From NCBI GenBank assembly GCA_031841125.1, contig CM063106.1, forward strand, positions 38,994,001 to 39,058,000: a stretch of 64,000 nucleotides of DNA, written 5' to 3'. The first letter of the stretch is position 1, and each line of letters starts with the position of its first letter. This DNA is from Acanthococcus lagerstroemiae (Eukaryota; Arthropoda; Insecta; Hemiptera; Eriococcidae). Below, one piece after another: positions 1-9,238 of the stretch. Position numbers and translations under genes: made by a program. The notes below the pieces were generated by a model, which saw only the letters and a list, made by a program, of their open reading frames with translations, had not been told where the DNA came from and ran no database searches.

Positions 1-151
1 GAGAGGAAAAAGTAAAAAACTACCCAAAATGCAATGGAAAGATCTATGCTAAATATAAAATTACGCGACAAAATAACAATTCAAGTAATGAAGGATAAGT
101 TAAAAGTAAACAAAAGATGGTAATTATTTATGTTATAAAAATAAGTGAAAA
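1..151. other. A+T-rich sequence, no gene seen
   Basis: No reading frame or repeat structure is recognisable here. It leads into a decayed LINE 3' end that begins to be recognisable at about 152, and may be its more decayed upstream part. Confidence 0.4.
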
Positions 152-426
152 TGGGTCAGTCGCATCGCCAAAACACATGGCAATAGGTGAACAGAGAGGG
201 TAACTTGATGGATACCTCCAAACGAAAGGAGAAAAGGTAGACAAAAAGACTAGGTGAAGGGACGATTTTAGGAGATTACTCGGACATCACATGTATCATC
301 AAGTAGCCCAAAACCGGGCTGAATGAGCGGGATTGGGAGAGGCCTTTGCTCTTATGGGCTCATTGTAGCGACTAAAAAACAATATCCGATTGATTAAATG
401 TAAGCTAATATAATATAATAGGGAAT
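152..426 (+). pseudogene. Decayed LINE ORF2 C-terminus and 3' end
   Basis: In the frame starting at 152 the translation, full of stops, keeps the spacing of a LINE ORF2 C-terminal tail. A tryptophan-bearing start is followed by a pattern like NRxTERVTxWIPP, then a basic RRKGRQK stretch, and later a GLCSYGL-like end near 340-360. The known family pattern is a DNRW..RVTEW..R.GKR..GRQ..RW block. It differs in detail from the tail of the neighbouring younger LINE. That younger element inserted immediately downstream, at 426/427. The exact left edge is unknown. This is an inference from pattern, with no single conserved catalytic motif. Confidence 0.5.
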
Positions 427-438
427 AAAGTCCCACTT
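427..438. repeat. Target-site duplication, left copy
   Basis: The 12-mer aaagtcccactt occurs here and again at 4476-4487, exactly bracketing the LINE at 439-4475. One more t upstream also matches, but it is ambiguous with the tail repeat. The length is normal for target-primed LINE insertion. Confidence 0.85.
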
Positions 439-563
439 GGAGTTTGGCGTAAGCACGCATAGTGTGAACACGTTGATTGTGCGTTGAAATGATTTTGTTC
501 GAACGTGTCTAATCAGTCGCAACTAGTGATACGTATATTAACTACACTACGGAAATCTACAAG

Positions 564-1523
564 ATGGTACTGGACGAAGAAATGAAAGCATGGTTATCAG
601 GTGAGCTGAACTCGATACGTGAAATCGTGAAAGATAATAATACGAAACTGTCGGGAATGAAAGAGGAAGTAAATGTGCTAAAAACTGAAGTCAATATGCT
701 CAGAGAGAAAAACGACAAGCTAGAACAAAGAATTGCAGACCTCGAGCAATATAGTAAGAAGTTCGACGTCATAATAAGAGGGCTACCATACGACGAGAAC
801 GAATACAATGAAGAAGGTCCAAAAATACTACGGGACAACTTCGTTAATCTAGCGAGAGAACTAAATTGCGAAGTGGAAAATGGCGATATTTGCGCCATAC
901 ATCCATTACCGCTAAGCCGATACGAAACAACTCCGAGCATTATAGTACGTTTAAACAACCTGGACCTGAAAAGCAAACTGATAAAAAGCAGCAAGAGGAT
1001 GAAATTAAGAACCGCAGAATCCGGCGATAACATCTTTGTGGATGAGCACTTAACCAAGCTGAACTCGTTCTTACTGAGGAAAGCCAAATTTTTGGTTAGG
1101 AAGAAAAGGCTGTATGCGACGTGGTATAGAAACGGAAAAGTCTACGTAAAGGAAAGCGAGAACAGTCCACCTAAGTGGGTGGCGAAGGAAGAACAATTAC
1201 CGGACCACCAAGATGCCGTAGACGAGGAGGCAGAATCACAGGCACAGTCGAACGCATATGAACCTCCAGCATCACAAGAAAAAGTCGAAAACAAGGACCA
1301 GAACCAGGCACAATCTCCGCCCACACATAAACGAGACACACAACGGCCGAAAAGTAAGCTTAATGAGGATCCAAATAAAGGAAGGTCAGCGAGAAAGGGA
1401 CAGCCAACGTTGGAAAACCACTTCCAAAGAACGACACGTAACACGGCAAAAGGAAGTCAACAGAAGGGAGGAGATCGTTTGGTGGAAGCTGGCACAACCT
1501 TTTCGCGCTCTATATCAAAATAA
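564..1523 (+). CDS. LINE ORF1 protein (coiled coil plus RRM-like domain)
   Basis: This 319-residue protein starts at the first ATG after the element's 5' end. Residues about 15-63 are a heptad-rich coiled coil (leucines spaced in KLSGMKEEVNVLK and the following repeats), which in LINE ORF1 proteins drives trimerisation. Residues about 66-205 resemble the RRM plus C-terminal domain of LINE-1-type ORF1p, starting with a VIIRGLPYDENE strand and ending in a VKESENSPPKW region. Residues 210-319 are Q/K/R-rich, low-complexity and probably disordered. The family role is to bind element RNA and chaperone nucleic acids in the ribonucleoprotein. No zinc knuckle is visible. The frame is intact. The TAA at 1521-1523 is the only stop separating it from the ORF2 frame. 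Confidence 0.8.
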   Translation: MVLDEEMKAWLSGELNSIREIVKDNNTKLSGMKEEVNVLKTEVNMLREKNDKLEQRIADLEQYSKKFDVIIRGLPYDENEYNEEGPKILRDNFVNLARELNCEVENGDICAIHPLPLSRYETTPSIIVRLNNLDLKSKLIKSSKRMKLRTAESGDNIFVDEHLTKLNSFLLRKAKFLVRKKRLYATWYRNGKVYVKESENSPPKWVAKEEQLPDHQDAVDEEAESQAQSNAYEPPASQEKVENKDQNQAQSPPTHKRDTQRPKSKLNEDPNKGRSARKGQPTLENHFQRTTRNTAKGSQQKGGDRLVEAGTTFSRSISK

Positions 1524-4037
1524 TACGTAAACCAAACTCGCCGGCACCCGCCCCAAGCCGGACAGCAGTCACCGTGGGGTGCAGAGACTGCAATTTCCAC
1601 CGAGAATACAAGAGGGAAGGTAAAGAAGAGTAAGATAAGAAACTGTAAACTAGATTTACTTCATTTTAACTGTAGAGGTTTAGTAGGTGAAGAAAGGTTA
1701 ACGGAATTCGAAAGCGCACTGCAAGGGATACACTGGGATGTAGTGGGTTTGGCAGAAGTAAGAAAGAAGGGGGAAGCTCTTATTAGAAGGAAAAATGGGA
1801 ACTACTTTTATTATTTCGGGGAAACGAAAGGATATAGGGGTATAGGGTTTTATATAAGGGGGGAAGCATATGATAAAATCTACGAAATAAAAGCAGTAAA
1901 TGAGAGAATAGGAAAACTAAAGATAAAATTTAGCAGTAAAATAAGAATGACAATAATCCAGGTGTACGCGCCTATTCAAGACGCATCAGACACAGTGAAA
2001 GATCAGTTTTACGACATGCTAAGGGAAACTATGATAGCGGAACGAGAATATTATACAATAATAATGGGTGATTTTAATAGTAAAATTGGAACAATGGGCT
2101 CATATAGCGACTGTACAGGTGCATTTGCGAAAGGTGTGTCCAACGATAATGGAATTAGAACGATGGCATTAGCGTCAAGCGGAGGGCTAAAAATTGCGGA
2201 TACCTATTTTTGCAAAAGACAAAATCGAATATGGACATGGATTTCTCCAGACAGGCGCACAAAAAACGCTATTGATCATCTATTGACTAACGATTTATCC
2301 ATAGTGATGGATGTATCACCCATATCTAGATTCCCTTTTTCCTCAGATCACCGAATAATAAGATGTAAGCTGAAATTCCCAGCACGGGCATTTTTTATGA
2401 ACAACAAAAAGAACAATAGAAAGGCGCTGAAAACTATAATCCCCTTATACAACATGCAAACGGCAAATGACTTCATAACAGAACAAGTGACAGAAAGATT
2501 GACAGAAATAGAATGTAAAGGAACGCAAGAGCTATACAACACGATAGAAGGAGTAATAAAGGCAGCTATAAATAAATTTGGTAAGGAAAAAACAACAGCG
2601 CAGACGGATGATAAAATATCCCCCAACACCAAGGCACTCATTACAAAAAGAGAAAAACTCAAGGAATTACCGCTATTGACTGCATCACAAAAAATTGAAT
2701 TAGCAGAAATCCAGAAATGCATAAAGAAAGAGGTGAGAAGGGACGTATATGAATTTGACAATAGGGTAACAAAGGAAATTATGGAGGAATCAGGGTCAAT
2801 AAGGAAAGTCAGAAAAGTACTCACGAGAGGTTACGAGATAATGAATAAGCTGAAGGATGAGACTGGAAAGATAAGACACGGCAGGAGGAAAGTGTTAGAG
2901 ATCGCCACAAACTTCTACAGACAACTCTACTCCAAACGAAACACCCAAACACAAATTGAAGCAACCATACCTCCACCCTCATCCACGCCCCTTCAACACA
3001 TAATGGTGCAAGAAACCCACAACTGGTTATCTCACTTAAAATCAGAAAAGACCCCGGGACCAGACAGAATAGGTAACAATATACTTAAGATGTTCTCGGA
3101 AAGCCTCGCACAGCCACTGACACAGATTTTTAATAAAATAGTAGAGACCGAGACAATCCCACAACAATGGAAAATCTCAGAAATTATCCTATTGCACAAG
3201 AAAGGGGACAGAACTCTAATTGACAACTATAGACCTATCAGTCTCTCACCAGGCATCGCTAAAGGGTTCATGGCTATACTAAAAAATAGAGCATATAATC
3301 AAATAGATAGATACATTGACGAAGGACAGGCGGGGTTTAGGAAGGGGTTCTCCACAATAGATCATATATACACAATCAACCAAATAATGGAGAAGGCAAA
3401 AGAATATAACCTAGAATTACACCTCCTCTTTATTGATTTTCAGAAGCCATTCGACTCCATCGACCACGAAAGCATATGGACGGCATTAATTCAAGCGGGC
3501 TGTGACACTAAAATAATAAGAATTCTACAAAATGCGTATCACAACTCCAAAGCTTACATAAAAGTGGAAGGGAAAGGAAAAATGTTTGAGATAGGGAGGG
3601 GGGTAAAACAGGGAGACCCGTTCTCACCGAATTTATTTACATGTACACTAGAGAGCGTGTTCAAAAAAATGGAATGGGAAAGCTATGGGATGCCAATTAA
3701 TGGGAAAAAGCTGAATAACCTAAAATTTGCTGACGACGTTGTTTTAATACACACGAACAATGAAGAATTAGGGAGAATGGCAACGGAACTGTCGGAGGAG
3801 TGCGAAAAGATAGGGCTAAGAACAAATGTAAGCAAAACGAAATATATGAGTAACGGATCAGAAACGCAGCTTACGATCGGAATAAATAGGATAGAGAGAA
3901 TTGAGGAATATTCATATCTAGGACAAAATATTTCGTTTCAAAAGGGTTTGGAGAAAGAAATTCAAATTAGAAGATCAAAAGCATGGAGAAGTTTCTGGGC
4001 TTTAGGGTGGATTTTCAAAAGAACTGGAAAGAATTAG
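1524..4037 (+). CDS. LINE ORF2: APE-type endonuclease and reverse transcriptase
   Basis: The reading frame is open from directly after the ORF1 stop to a TAG at 4035-4037. From 1524 to 1946 it contains no ATG, although endonuclease homology (NCRGL, then WDVVGLAEVR) already begins near 1650; a GTG lies at 1743. Endonuclease motifs are GDFN at about 2067-2078, a TW pair near 2235, IDH near 2271 and SDH near 2343. The reverse transcriptase runs from about 2990, with PGPDRIG, LLFIDF, GVKQGDPFSP and the catalytic FADD at 3726-3737. The frame then ends prematurely after AWRSFWALGWIF. The related minus-strand copy at 57 kb has about 33 more residues at this point, including VIPTLTYGAQTW, before the next block. 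A deletion with frameshift is therefore inferred near 4015. Confidence 0.85.
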   Translation, partial: YVNQTRRHPPQAGQQSPWGAETAISTENTRGKVKKSKIRNCKLDLLHFNCRGLVGEERLTEFESALQGIHWDVVGLAEVRKKGEALIRRKNGNYFYYFGETKGYRGIGFYIRGEAYDKIYEIKAVNERIGKLKIKFSSKIRMTIIQVYAPIQDASDTVKDQFYDMLRETMIAEREYYTIIMGDFNSKIGTMGSYSDCTGAFAKGVSNDNGIRTMALASSGGLKIADTYFCKRQNRIWTWISPDRRTKNAIDHLLTNDLSIVMDVSPISRFPFSSDHRIIRCKLKFPARAFFMNNKKNNRKALKTIIPLYNMQTANDFITEQVTERLTEIECKGTQELYNTIEGVIKAAINKFGKEKTTAQTDDKISPNTKALITKREKLKELPLLTASQKIELAEIQKCIKKEVRRDVYEFDNRVTKEIMEESGSIRKVRKVLTRGYEIMNKLKDETGKIRHGRRKVLEIATNFYRQLYSKRNTQTQIEATIPPPSSTPLQHIMVQETHNWLSHLKSEKTPGPDRIGNNILKMFSESLAQPLTQIFNKIVETETIPQQWKISEIILLHKKGDRTLIDNYRPISLSPGIAKGFMAILKNRAYNQIDRYIDEGQAGFRKGFSTIDHIYTINQIMEKAKEYNLELHLLFIDFQKPFDSIDHESIWTALIQAGCDTKIIRILQNAYHNSKAYIKVEGKGKMFEIGRGVKQGDPFSPNLFTCTLESVFKKMEWESYGMPINGKKLNNLKFADDVVLIHTNNEELGRMATELSEECEKIGLRTNVSKTKYMSNGSETQLTIGINRIERIEEYSYLGQNISFQKGLEKEIQIRRSKAWRSFWALGWIFKRTGKN

Positions 4038-4383
4038 GTCCACACAAAGAGCAATGGAGCGGAGTATCCTGAACCTAAAAAGAAAAGATAAAGTTAGGAA
4101 TGTGATAATCAGAAGAAGGACGGGCGTGGTAGATGTCGGATATAAAATCAAAAAATTGAAATTCAAGTACGCGGGACATGTGATGAGAGGAGATGCCGAA
4201 AGATGGTCAAGGAGGGTTATGGAATGGCAAATGTACGGGGGACAGAGAGGGACGGGAAGACCACTCAGGAGATGGAGGGATGAAATTACGAGGAGGGTAG
4301 GAATAGCATGGGGAAGGGAAACATACGATAGAAATAAATGGAAAAGGATCGGTGAGGCGTATGCCCAGCGTTGGGCCGGTTGA
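4018..4383 (+). pseudogene. Out-of-frame C-terminal part of the LINE ORF2
   Basis: Reading the +1 frame from about 4018 gives KELERIRSTQRAMERSIL, a KRKDKVRN block, GHVMRGDAERW, RRWRDEIT and a terminal EAYAQRWAG before TGA at 4381-4383. These are the usual C-terminal blocks of this LINE group, and they continue the ORF2 product across the break near 4015. An ATG-initiated version begins at 4054, but no independent protein is expected. The region overlaps the end of the upstream frame by about 20 bases. Confidence 0.75.
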
Positions 4384-4475
4384 CGGCGAGTTTGGTACAT
4401 ACCTATAATACTGTAAAATATAAATAGTTTTTTGTAGAATAATCAACAAATATACGCTGTAAATTAAATTAAATT
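4384..4475 (+). other. LINE 3' UTR and pentamer tail
   Basis: The 3' UTR is short and A+T-rich, ending in about three tandem aaatt units at 4461-4475. Such tails replace poly(A) in RTE-type LINEs. Confidence 0.7.
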
Positions 4476-4487
4476 AAAGTCCCACTT
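4476..4487. repeat. Target-site duplication, right copy
   Basis: This matches positions 427-438 exactly (aaagtcccactt) and marks the right boundary of the LINE. Confidence 0.85.
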
Positions 4488-5250
4488 TGTCGATCCCAGT
4501 TTTCGAGATACGTCGGTTTTTGTGGATCAAGATCAAACTATATTGGAAACAGGATTCGTGGCGCTTTCGATAGAATAAACTCCCCTTTTTCGAATGGCGT
4601 TTTATCTATTTTTCTCTGCCTGCCTTCGTTCGTACATTACAGATGAAAACATGAACCCACCTGCTCACTGCTTATCCTCCACCCCATTCAATTTTGTTAT
4701 TACTGGAAATTAAACTCATTCGTTTCGTATTAGTTTCCTTGAAAGGTCCCACGTTGTCGAAGAAATTCTTTACAAAATTTCTGACAAAATGAGGCTGCAC
4801 AGAGCTCTCTAACTTTATTTGTCTCCGAGATACGCCACTTTAAATTTGTAATTTTTTGTTTTCTTGAACCTTTTTTTAGATTGCATTTTTCTAAAAATCA
4901 GGTTTTTTGAAATCTCAACTTTGAACAGCCATATCTCGGCGAATTTTGAAGCGAGAGAGCTTCGCAAGGTCCCATCTAGTCACAAATTTCATCGAGTATA
5001 CGCCGGTACTCATATAGCTTCAAGTCGACAAAATGAGACTTTATTCTCGGCAGTGCCATATTTCTTTCAGAACTTTATCAGATTATTTCAAAATGAAATC
5101 TTTTCTTCATCCTTCGCTCTATCTTTTTTTTTTTACTTACTCCATCTCACCTATATTTTTACTTTTCAAAAAGTAGCAAGGCCTATTATAAGAGGAAAAA
5201 CTCGTATTGCACGAGTTTTTTGTGAATATCTATTTTTGCAGTAGCTGTGG
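4478..5250 (+). repeat. Diverged block with three gtcccac.tt.gtc headed units
   Basis: Three segments begin with gtcccac-like words at 4479, 4747 and 4971. Each is followed by a gtcga or gtcac word and then by a gagatacg, gagatacgccac or gagtatacgcc word. Two share a gacaaaatgag word with a following act or gct tract. Spacing is about 268 and 224 bp. The block looks like an old tandem or dispersed repeat and has no coding support. The 126-residue frame at 4864-5244 has no recognisable domain. Confidence 0.4.
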
Positions 5251-5480
5251 AAGGGTGCAGGAAAATGGTTAAGTAGCCTTCTGCCGGTTATCATAAGAGG
5301 ACATCGGGGTCTCTGAACTTCCTTTAATTTTTTTTTTTTTTTTTTTTCAAATCTAACACATTGAAGGGAACTTATTTTTCTATCATTACAACTGATACTC
5401 TTTTCTGAAATTACTTCTCGAATTTGGCAGTTGTATTGTTGAAAGCAGTATAGACGGCATCGGTATAACCGATTTCTACT
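5251..5480. other. A+T-rich stretch with poly(T) tract
   Basis: A run of about 20 T occurs at 5328-5347. Otherwise no structure is recognisable, and the stretch leads into the 3' end of the minus-strand RTE relic. Confidence 0.4.
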
Positions 5481-5489
5481 GTATTCTTA

Positions 5490-6200
5490 CCCTTCTTCTT
5501 CTTCTAGACACCGTTTCCTCCTAGAAAGTTGGTGACCCTTAATGCAATCTGAATTTTGGAAGTTGTTTTCCGGAACAGATCAGCGGATGAGCAACCTAGC
5601 CATCTCCTGAGGTCCTTCAGCCAGGAATTCTGCCTTCTTCCAACCGATCTCTATGCGAAATCTTGTATTTCATAATTATCTGCAGGATTTCATATTTTTC
5701 CCCTCACATAACGCGTCCCTGGTATTGTAATTTCCTTTTCTTGAGAGTGAACAGTAATTTCTTATTTTTATCGATTCTGGCAAGAACCTCCGCGTTTGTA
5801 ACCTTGCCTGTCCACGAGATACGTAGTGTTCTTCGATGTACGAGTATCTTCATCTCAAGGGCCTAGAGCTTCTTCTCAGTTCTCTGGTCTGGCGTATAGC
5901 TTTCGCAGCCGTATAGCAAGGTCGAGAAGACATAACATCGCACCATCCGCATCCTCAACTGGAAATTCATTTACGATCCTGTGAGGAGAACTCGTCTTGC
6001 TTGTTCTGTTCTACTACGGATTCCCATTCTTATGTTGCAATCTTCTTGAGATTGGTATCTAATGATTTGATAGAGGATACTAGTTTTCTTGTTTCTCCTT
6101 GAACTGTGATCGTTACTGCGATCGGGAGTCTTGAAAATACCATAGGTAGTTTTTCAGCAAGAGACCAAGTTGAGTGGTATGATCTTTATAACTCGACCGT
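5490..6200 (-). pseudogene. RTE-type LINE relic, ORF2 C-terminal region
   Basis: Reverse-strand translation across several frames gives, in order, a FSTLLYGCESYTPDQRTEKK block (plus strand about 5930-5870), a RRTLRISWTGKVTNAEVLAR block (about 5840-5770), KKRKLQYQGRVM (about 5750-5710) and a degraded tail. This order is characteristic of the region downstream of the reverse transcriptase in RTE/BovB-like ORF2. Many stops and frameshifts show an old copy. The minus-strand 3' end runs into an agaagaagaagg microsatellite tail (plus strand about 5490-5507). No reverse transcriptase catalytic motif remains. Confidence 0.75.
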
Positions 6201-6274
6201 TTTTTTTTCTCCAAATATTTGAGACAGCTCTAAAGACCACGTAAGTCGAAATGACAGGTGAAGTTCCGTGCTTA

Positions 6275-6846
6275 GGGCTTTTCATCGGCGGGTTTGTTTA
6301 CATGATTTCTTATCTCGATGTAGAATTATCATATCATCAATGAGGTATGTGACTTGACACAAGAAAAGGGCCTCAGTGGTAATAAGACACTGAGGCTCCT
6401 GTCTGTGCCACATCGTATTATGATTCTTTGACGCATTTTATTACGAATTTCAGATTTTTTTAAGTAGAGCACTGAAAGAAAAAGATGAAAATTTGTAATA
6501 AAATGTACCAAAATAACCACAACGTGATGTGACATAGAAAAGGGCCCTAATGTTCCCTTACCAATGAGGCCATTTTATGTGCCAGATCACAACATGATTT
6601 CTTTTGACATTTTATTACGGTTTTTTATTTTTTATTTTCTTTTCTAAATAGAGTACTGAAAGAAAAAAAAAACAAAATTCATAACAGAACGTGCCAAAGG
6701 AACCATAATGTGATGTGGCACAGAAAAAGGCCTCAGTGTCTGATTACCATTGAGGCCCTTTTCTTGTAACACCTCATACAGCTCCTTGGTGATAATTTTA
6801 CAGCGAGATAAGAAATCATGTAAACAAACCCGACGATGAAAAGCCC
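6275..6846. mobile_element. Foldback MITE with ~120-bp inverted ends, TA-flanked
   Basis: The left end (gggcttttcatcggcgggtt, 6275 onward) is the near-perfect reverse complement of the right end finishing at 6846. Pairing continues for about 120 bp per arm through a cacaagaaaagggcctca-like block. TA dinucleotides flank both ends (6273-6274 and 6847-6848), as expected for a Tc1/mariner-type target duplication. The centre holds two related units of about 175 bp (about 6400-6560 and 6575-6730). Each is roughly self-complementary, for example cattttattacg against gtaataaaatg. There is no coding capacity, and a transposase would have to come from elsewhere. Confidence 0.75.
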
Positions 6847-6848
6847 TA

Positions 6849-9230
6849 TAACTCAGATGTGATTCAACAAAAATTTCTTATAAGGAGTTCCCTACCACAC
6901 GCAGCAATTCGCGGACGAGGTCAGCAAATTTCCTGAGTATTTTGTATTCATTTCGTTCATGAATTAGAGTTAGACAGCGAAGCGAAAAGCTCTCATTTCC
7001 TAAAGTAAAATTTTTATCGTTGCACGCAGCTTTACTAAATCGACATTTTGAAACGCCATGTATAGATCTGTGTTGAGTGTCCCAACCCTCCTACGAATGA
7101 CACGTGATCCTATGAGCCGATCGATGCTCTGTACACTTTCCGGCGACTATACCGTCGCCTGGCTTCCAAAAATATATCCACATTCGGTTAATTAAACGAG
7201 ATAAGAGCATTCGCGAATTAAAAAACTTTCGTAGCTGGGTATATTTTGGTATTGTAAATTCGAGTGTCTCGTTTTAGTTGCTCACTGCCGACGCCACCCG
7301 ATTTATGGGTTAACGGATCTTTCTACTGAACATTAATACAGCCGTTAATTAGATTTGTCGTTTGATCGGATAACAAAAATACACTCCCTCCCCCTGCTCG
7401 TTTACCCAATGGTTAACCCACAGTCGAATGATTTCCTATCACGCCGGCACCCCTTTAATTAGAATTTTATAGCTTCGTTAAAACGCCTCCTTCGTTTGAC
7501 GGTATTTCACAATCTCTTTTTTTCCATCGCTGAAATAATTAAGAATTATTAACAGACAGCGGAATATTAATTCCGAGTCATACTTTCGAATTTTCCTCGT
7601 TCATCCGTATTCGCGTCGTTCGAAATCTGGAGAATCGTGAGTCGAATAAAATGTGGCAGCCTGCAGCGCCCTTATCGACGTACCCTTTCGTATTTTTAAA
7701 TTAGTTCAAAGACCGAGCGTTTTGCGTTTTCGCAATATTTTAGAAATATTTCACCATCATCTATTTATACGGAACGATCGAATTCGGAATTCGTTTTCCC
7801 CATTTCCCTCGCTCTGTTCCACCCCGCACACCGGCATCGTTTTCTCGAATCGTAAAACTCACGCGCAGATAAGAACCTATCAATCACCGAATTTCTTCCG
7901 CTACAGTATGTCCGAGTTTCACTTTTTAGAAACCATTGAATTTGGCCTCCGTATCGAGACTGCAGCTCTCTGAAAATTATATTTATGGCCCAGCCGAGTC
8001 TCTACATCGTATATATTTTCCCCCAGTTCCTACTCTCCAAGGGTTTCTAATGTAAATATTGGTAACTAGGGATCACCGAAGAAAAAAATCTTGACGAAGC
8101 GACCGGGGTTTCAGATTTTTACTTTTAGCTTTTCTCGTCGTCCAAAAATTAAATTCATATTTTCCCTGTTTTTTCTTTCACGCAGTTTCGTAGTTTTACC
8201 GGAGTTCATTTTGTCGAATCGCTGCTGGGCGAATTAAATAGCCTGGGTTACGTAGGGTCGAAAATATTTTCGAATAATTTCGCAGGAAAGGAAACGTGTA
8301 TCATGTCAGCATGGACTTGCGTTGGGAAATCGAGAGGTTTTAACTAGAAAAATGACCTCGCGCAGCAGACCTGCTCCAAAATTTGTTGACGATTTATTTT
8401 ACATTTTCTTGGGGCTGGGGGTGCAAGCTCAAAAATTTGGAGAAGGGCTGACTACGTGAGTTAAAAACCTGAAATTTCGCGTGGTGAAGCAGGGGAGGCT
8501 TGGCTAATAACATCTGCTGATAAGAGTGGTTCATTTTCTGCGGTAGTATGGTTTCAAGAATTGAACGAACACGATAGTCTTGACTGAAGTGTACACGCCT
8601 CTCAAAATACGCGAAAAATTCGTTTTTACTGCCCACAAAAAAAAAAACAGATTTTTAATAGAATTAAAGGGGTGTATATGGGAATGCCATTTCTCGAAAA
8701 TCAGTACCAGTATGGTTCACTAAATTCGACCCCGGTGTCGTAAATTTGGCGGATAAGTAATCCACGAAGAGAGCGACTAAGCACGAGGTCAACGAGCAAG
8801 CGATTTGTCGCATTGATGAGCTCGTTTACGCCGATAGGAGTTAGAAGATTCGCGAAATTGCAGAAGCAGCGAATTTATCAAGTCAGTTATTCACCAAAAA
8901 GTGGTGTTCGACTTGGTTCGACTCTCTCCTCCCCTCTCGGAGTTTCCCACCTAAAAAATTAATTTTACCATGTGTGTTCGAGAATTCTCATCAGGTTCTA
9001 GAGTCTGCGAGCACTGATGAAGTTGCCGCCCATGGTTACCGATGCAAGTTTGTTCAAACATTTGCTCCATATGGTTTTTTGGCTGTCGATTTCGAAAAAG
9101 GGATAGGAATAGCGCTAAAGCCGCCTTAGAACGGATATTTGCAAAGGCGAGAAGTGTGATCGTATTCCGTTTCCAAGTTTCGTATCATATTTCACACAGT
9201 CGGAAATACATCACTAACAATAAACAAAAG
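6849..9230. other. Unique A+T-rich sequence, no gene supported
   Basis: This is unique-looking sequence with many cga/tcg words and no domain-bearing frame. Short frames of 70-110 residues occur on both strands but show no family features and overlap one another. Parts near 7080-8030 look less decayed than the transposon relics, so conserved non-coding DNA is possible but not demonstrable here. Confidence 0.45.
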
Positions 9231-9238
9231 CCGAACAC
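9231..9238. repeat. 8-bp target-site duplication, left copy
   Basis: The octamer ccgaacac is repeated at 10138-10145 and brackets the hAT-like element. Confidence 0.8.

Larger units (their letters stand above)
439..4475 (+). mobile_element. Nearly complete RTE/Proto2-like non-LTR retrotransposon (LINE)
   Basis: This is a recent LINE of about 4.04 kb with a 125-bp 5' leader, ORF1, a same-frame ORF2 (endonuclease plus reverse transcriptase), a short 3' UTR and a tail of about three aaatt pentamers. The exact 12-13 bp target-site duplication defines both ends and shows that the copy is not appreciably 5'-truncated. A short tandem-repeat tail instead of poly(A), an apurinic-type endonuclease and no RNase H fit the RTE/Proto2 side of the LINE tree. 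The clade assignment is by pattern only. The copy is damaged near 4015, where about 100 bp of the ORF2 C-terminal region appear to be missing with a frameshift. It sits inside or just beyond an older LINE tail. Confidence 0.85.

Noticed and set aside
557..1087. 176-residue minus-strand frame opposite LINE ORF1
   Set aside because: It is a serine/leucine-rich antisense shadow of an ORF with clear family features.
2348..2824. 158-residue minus-strand hydrophobic frame
   Set aside because: It is antisense to the endonuclease-RT linker of ORF2, with no independent support.
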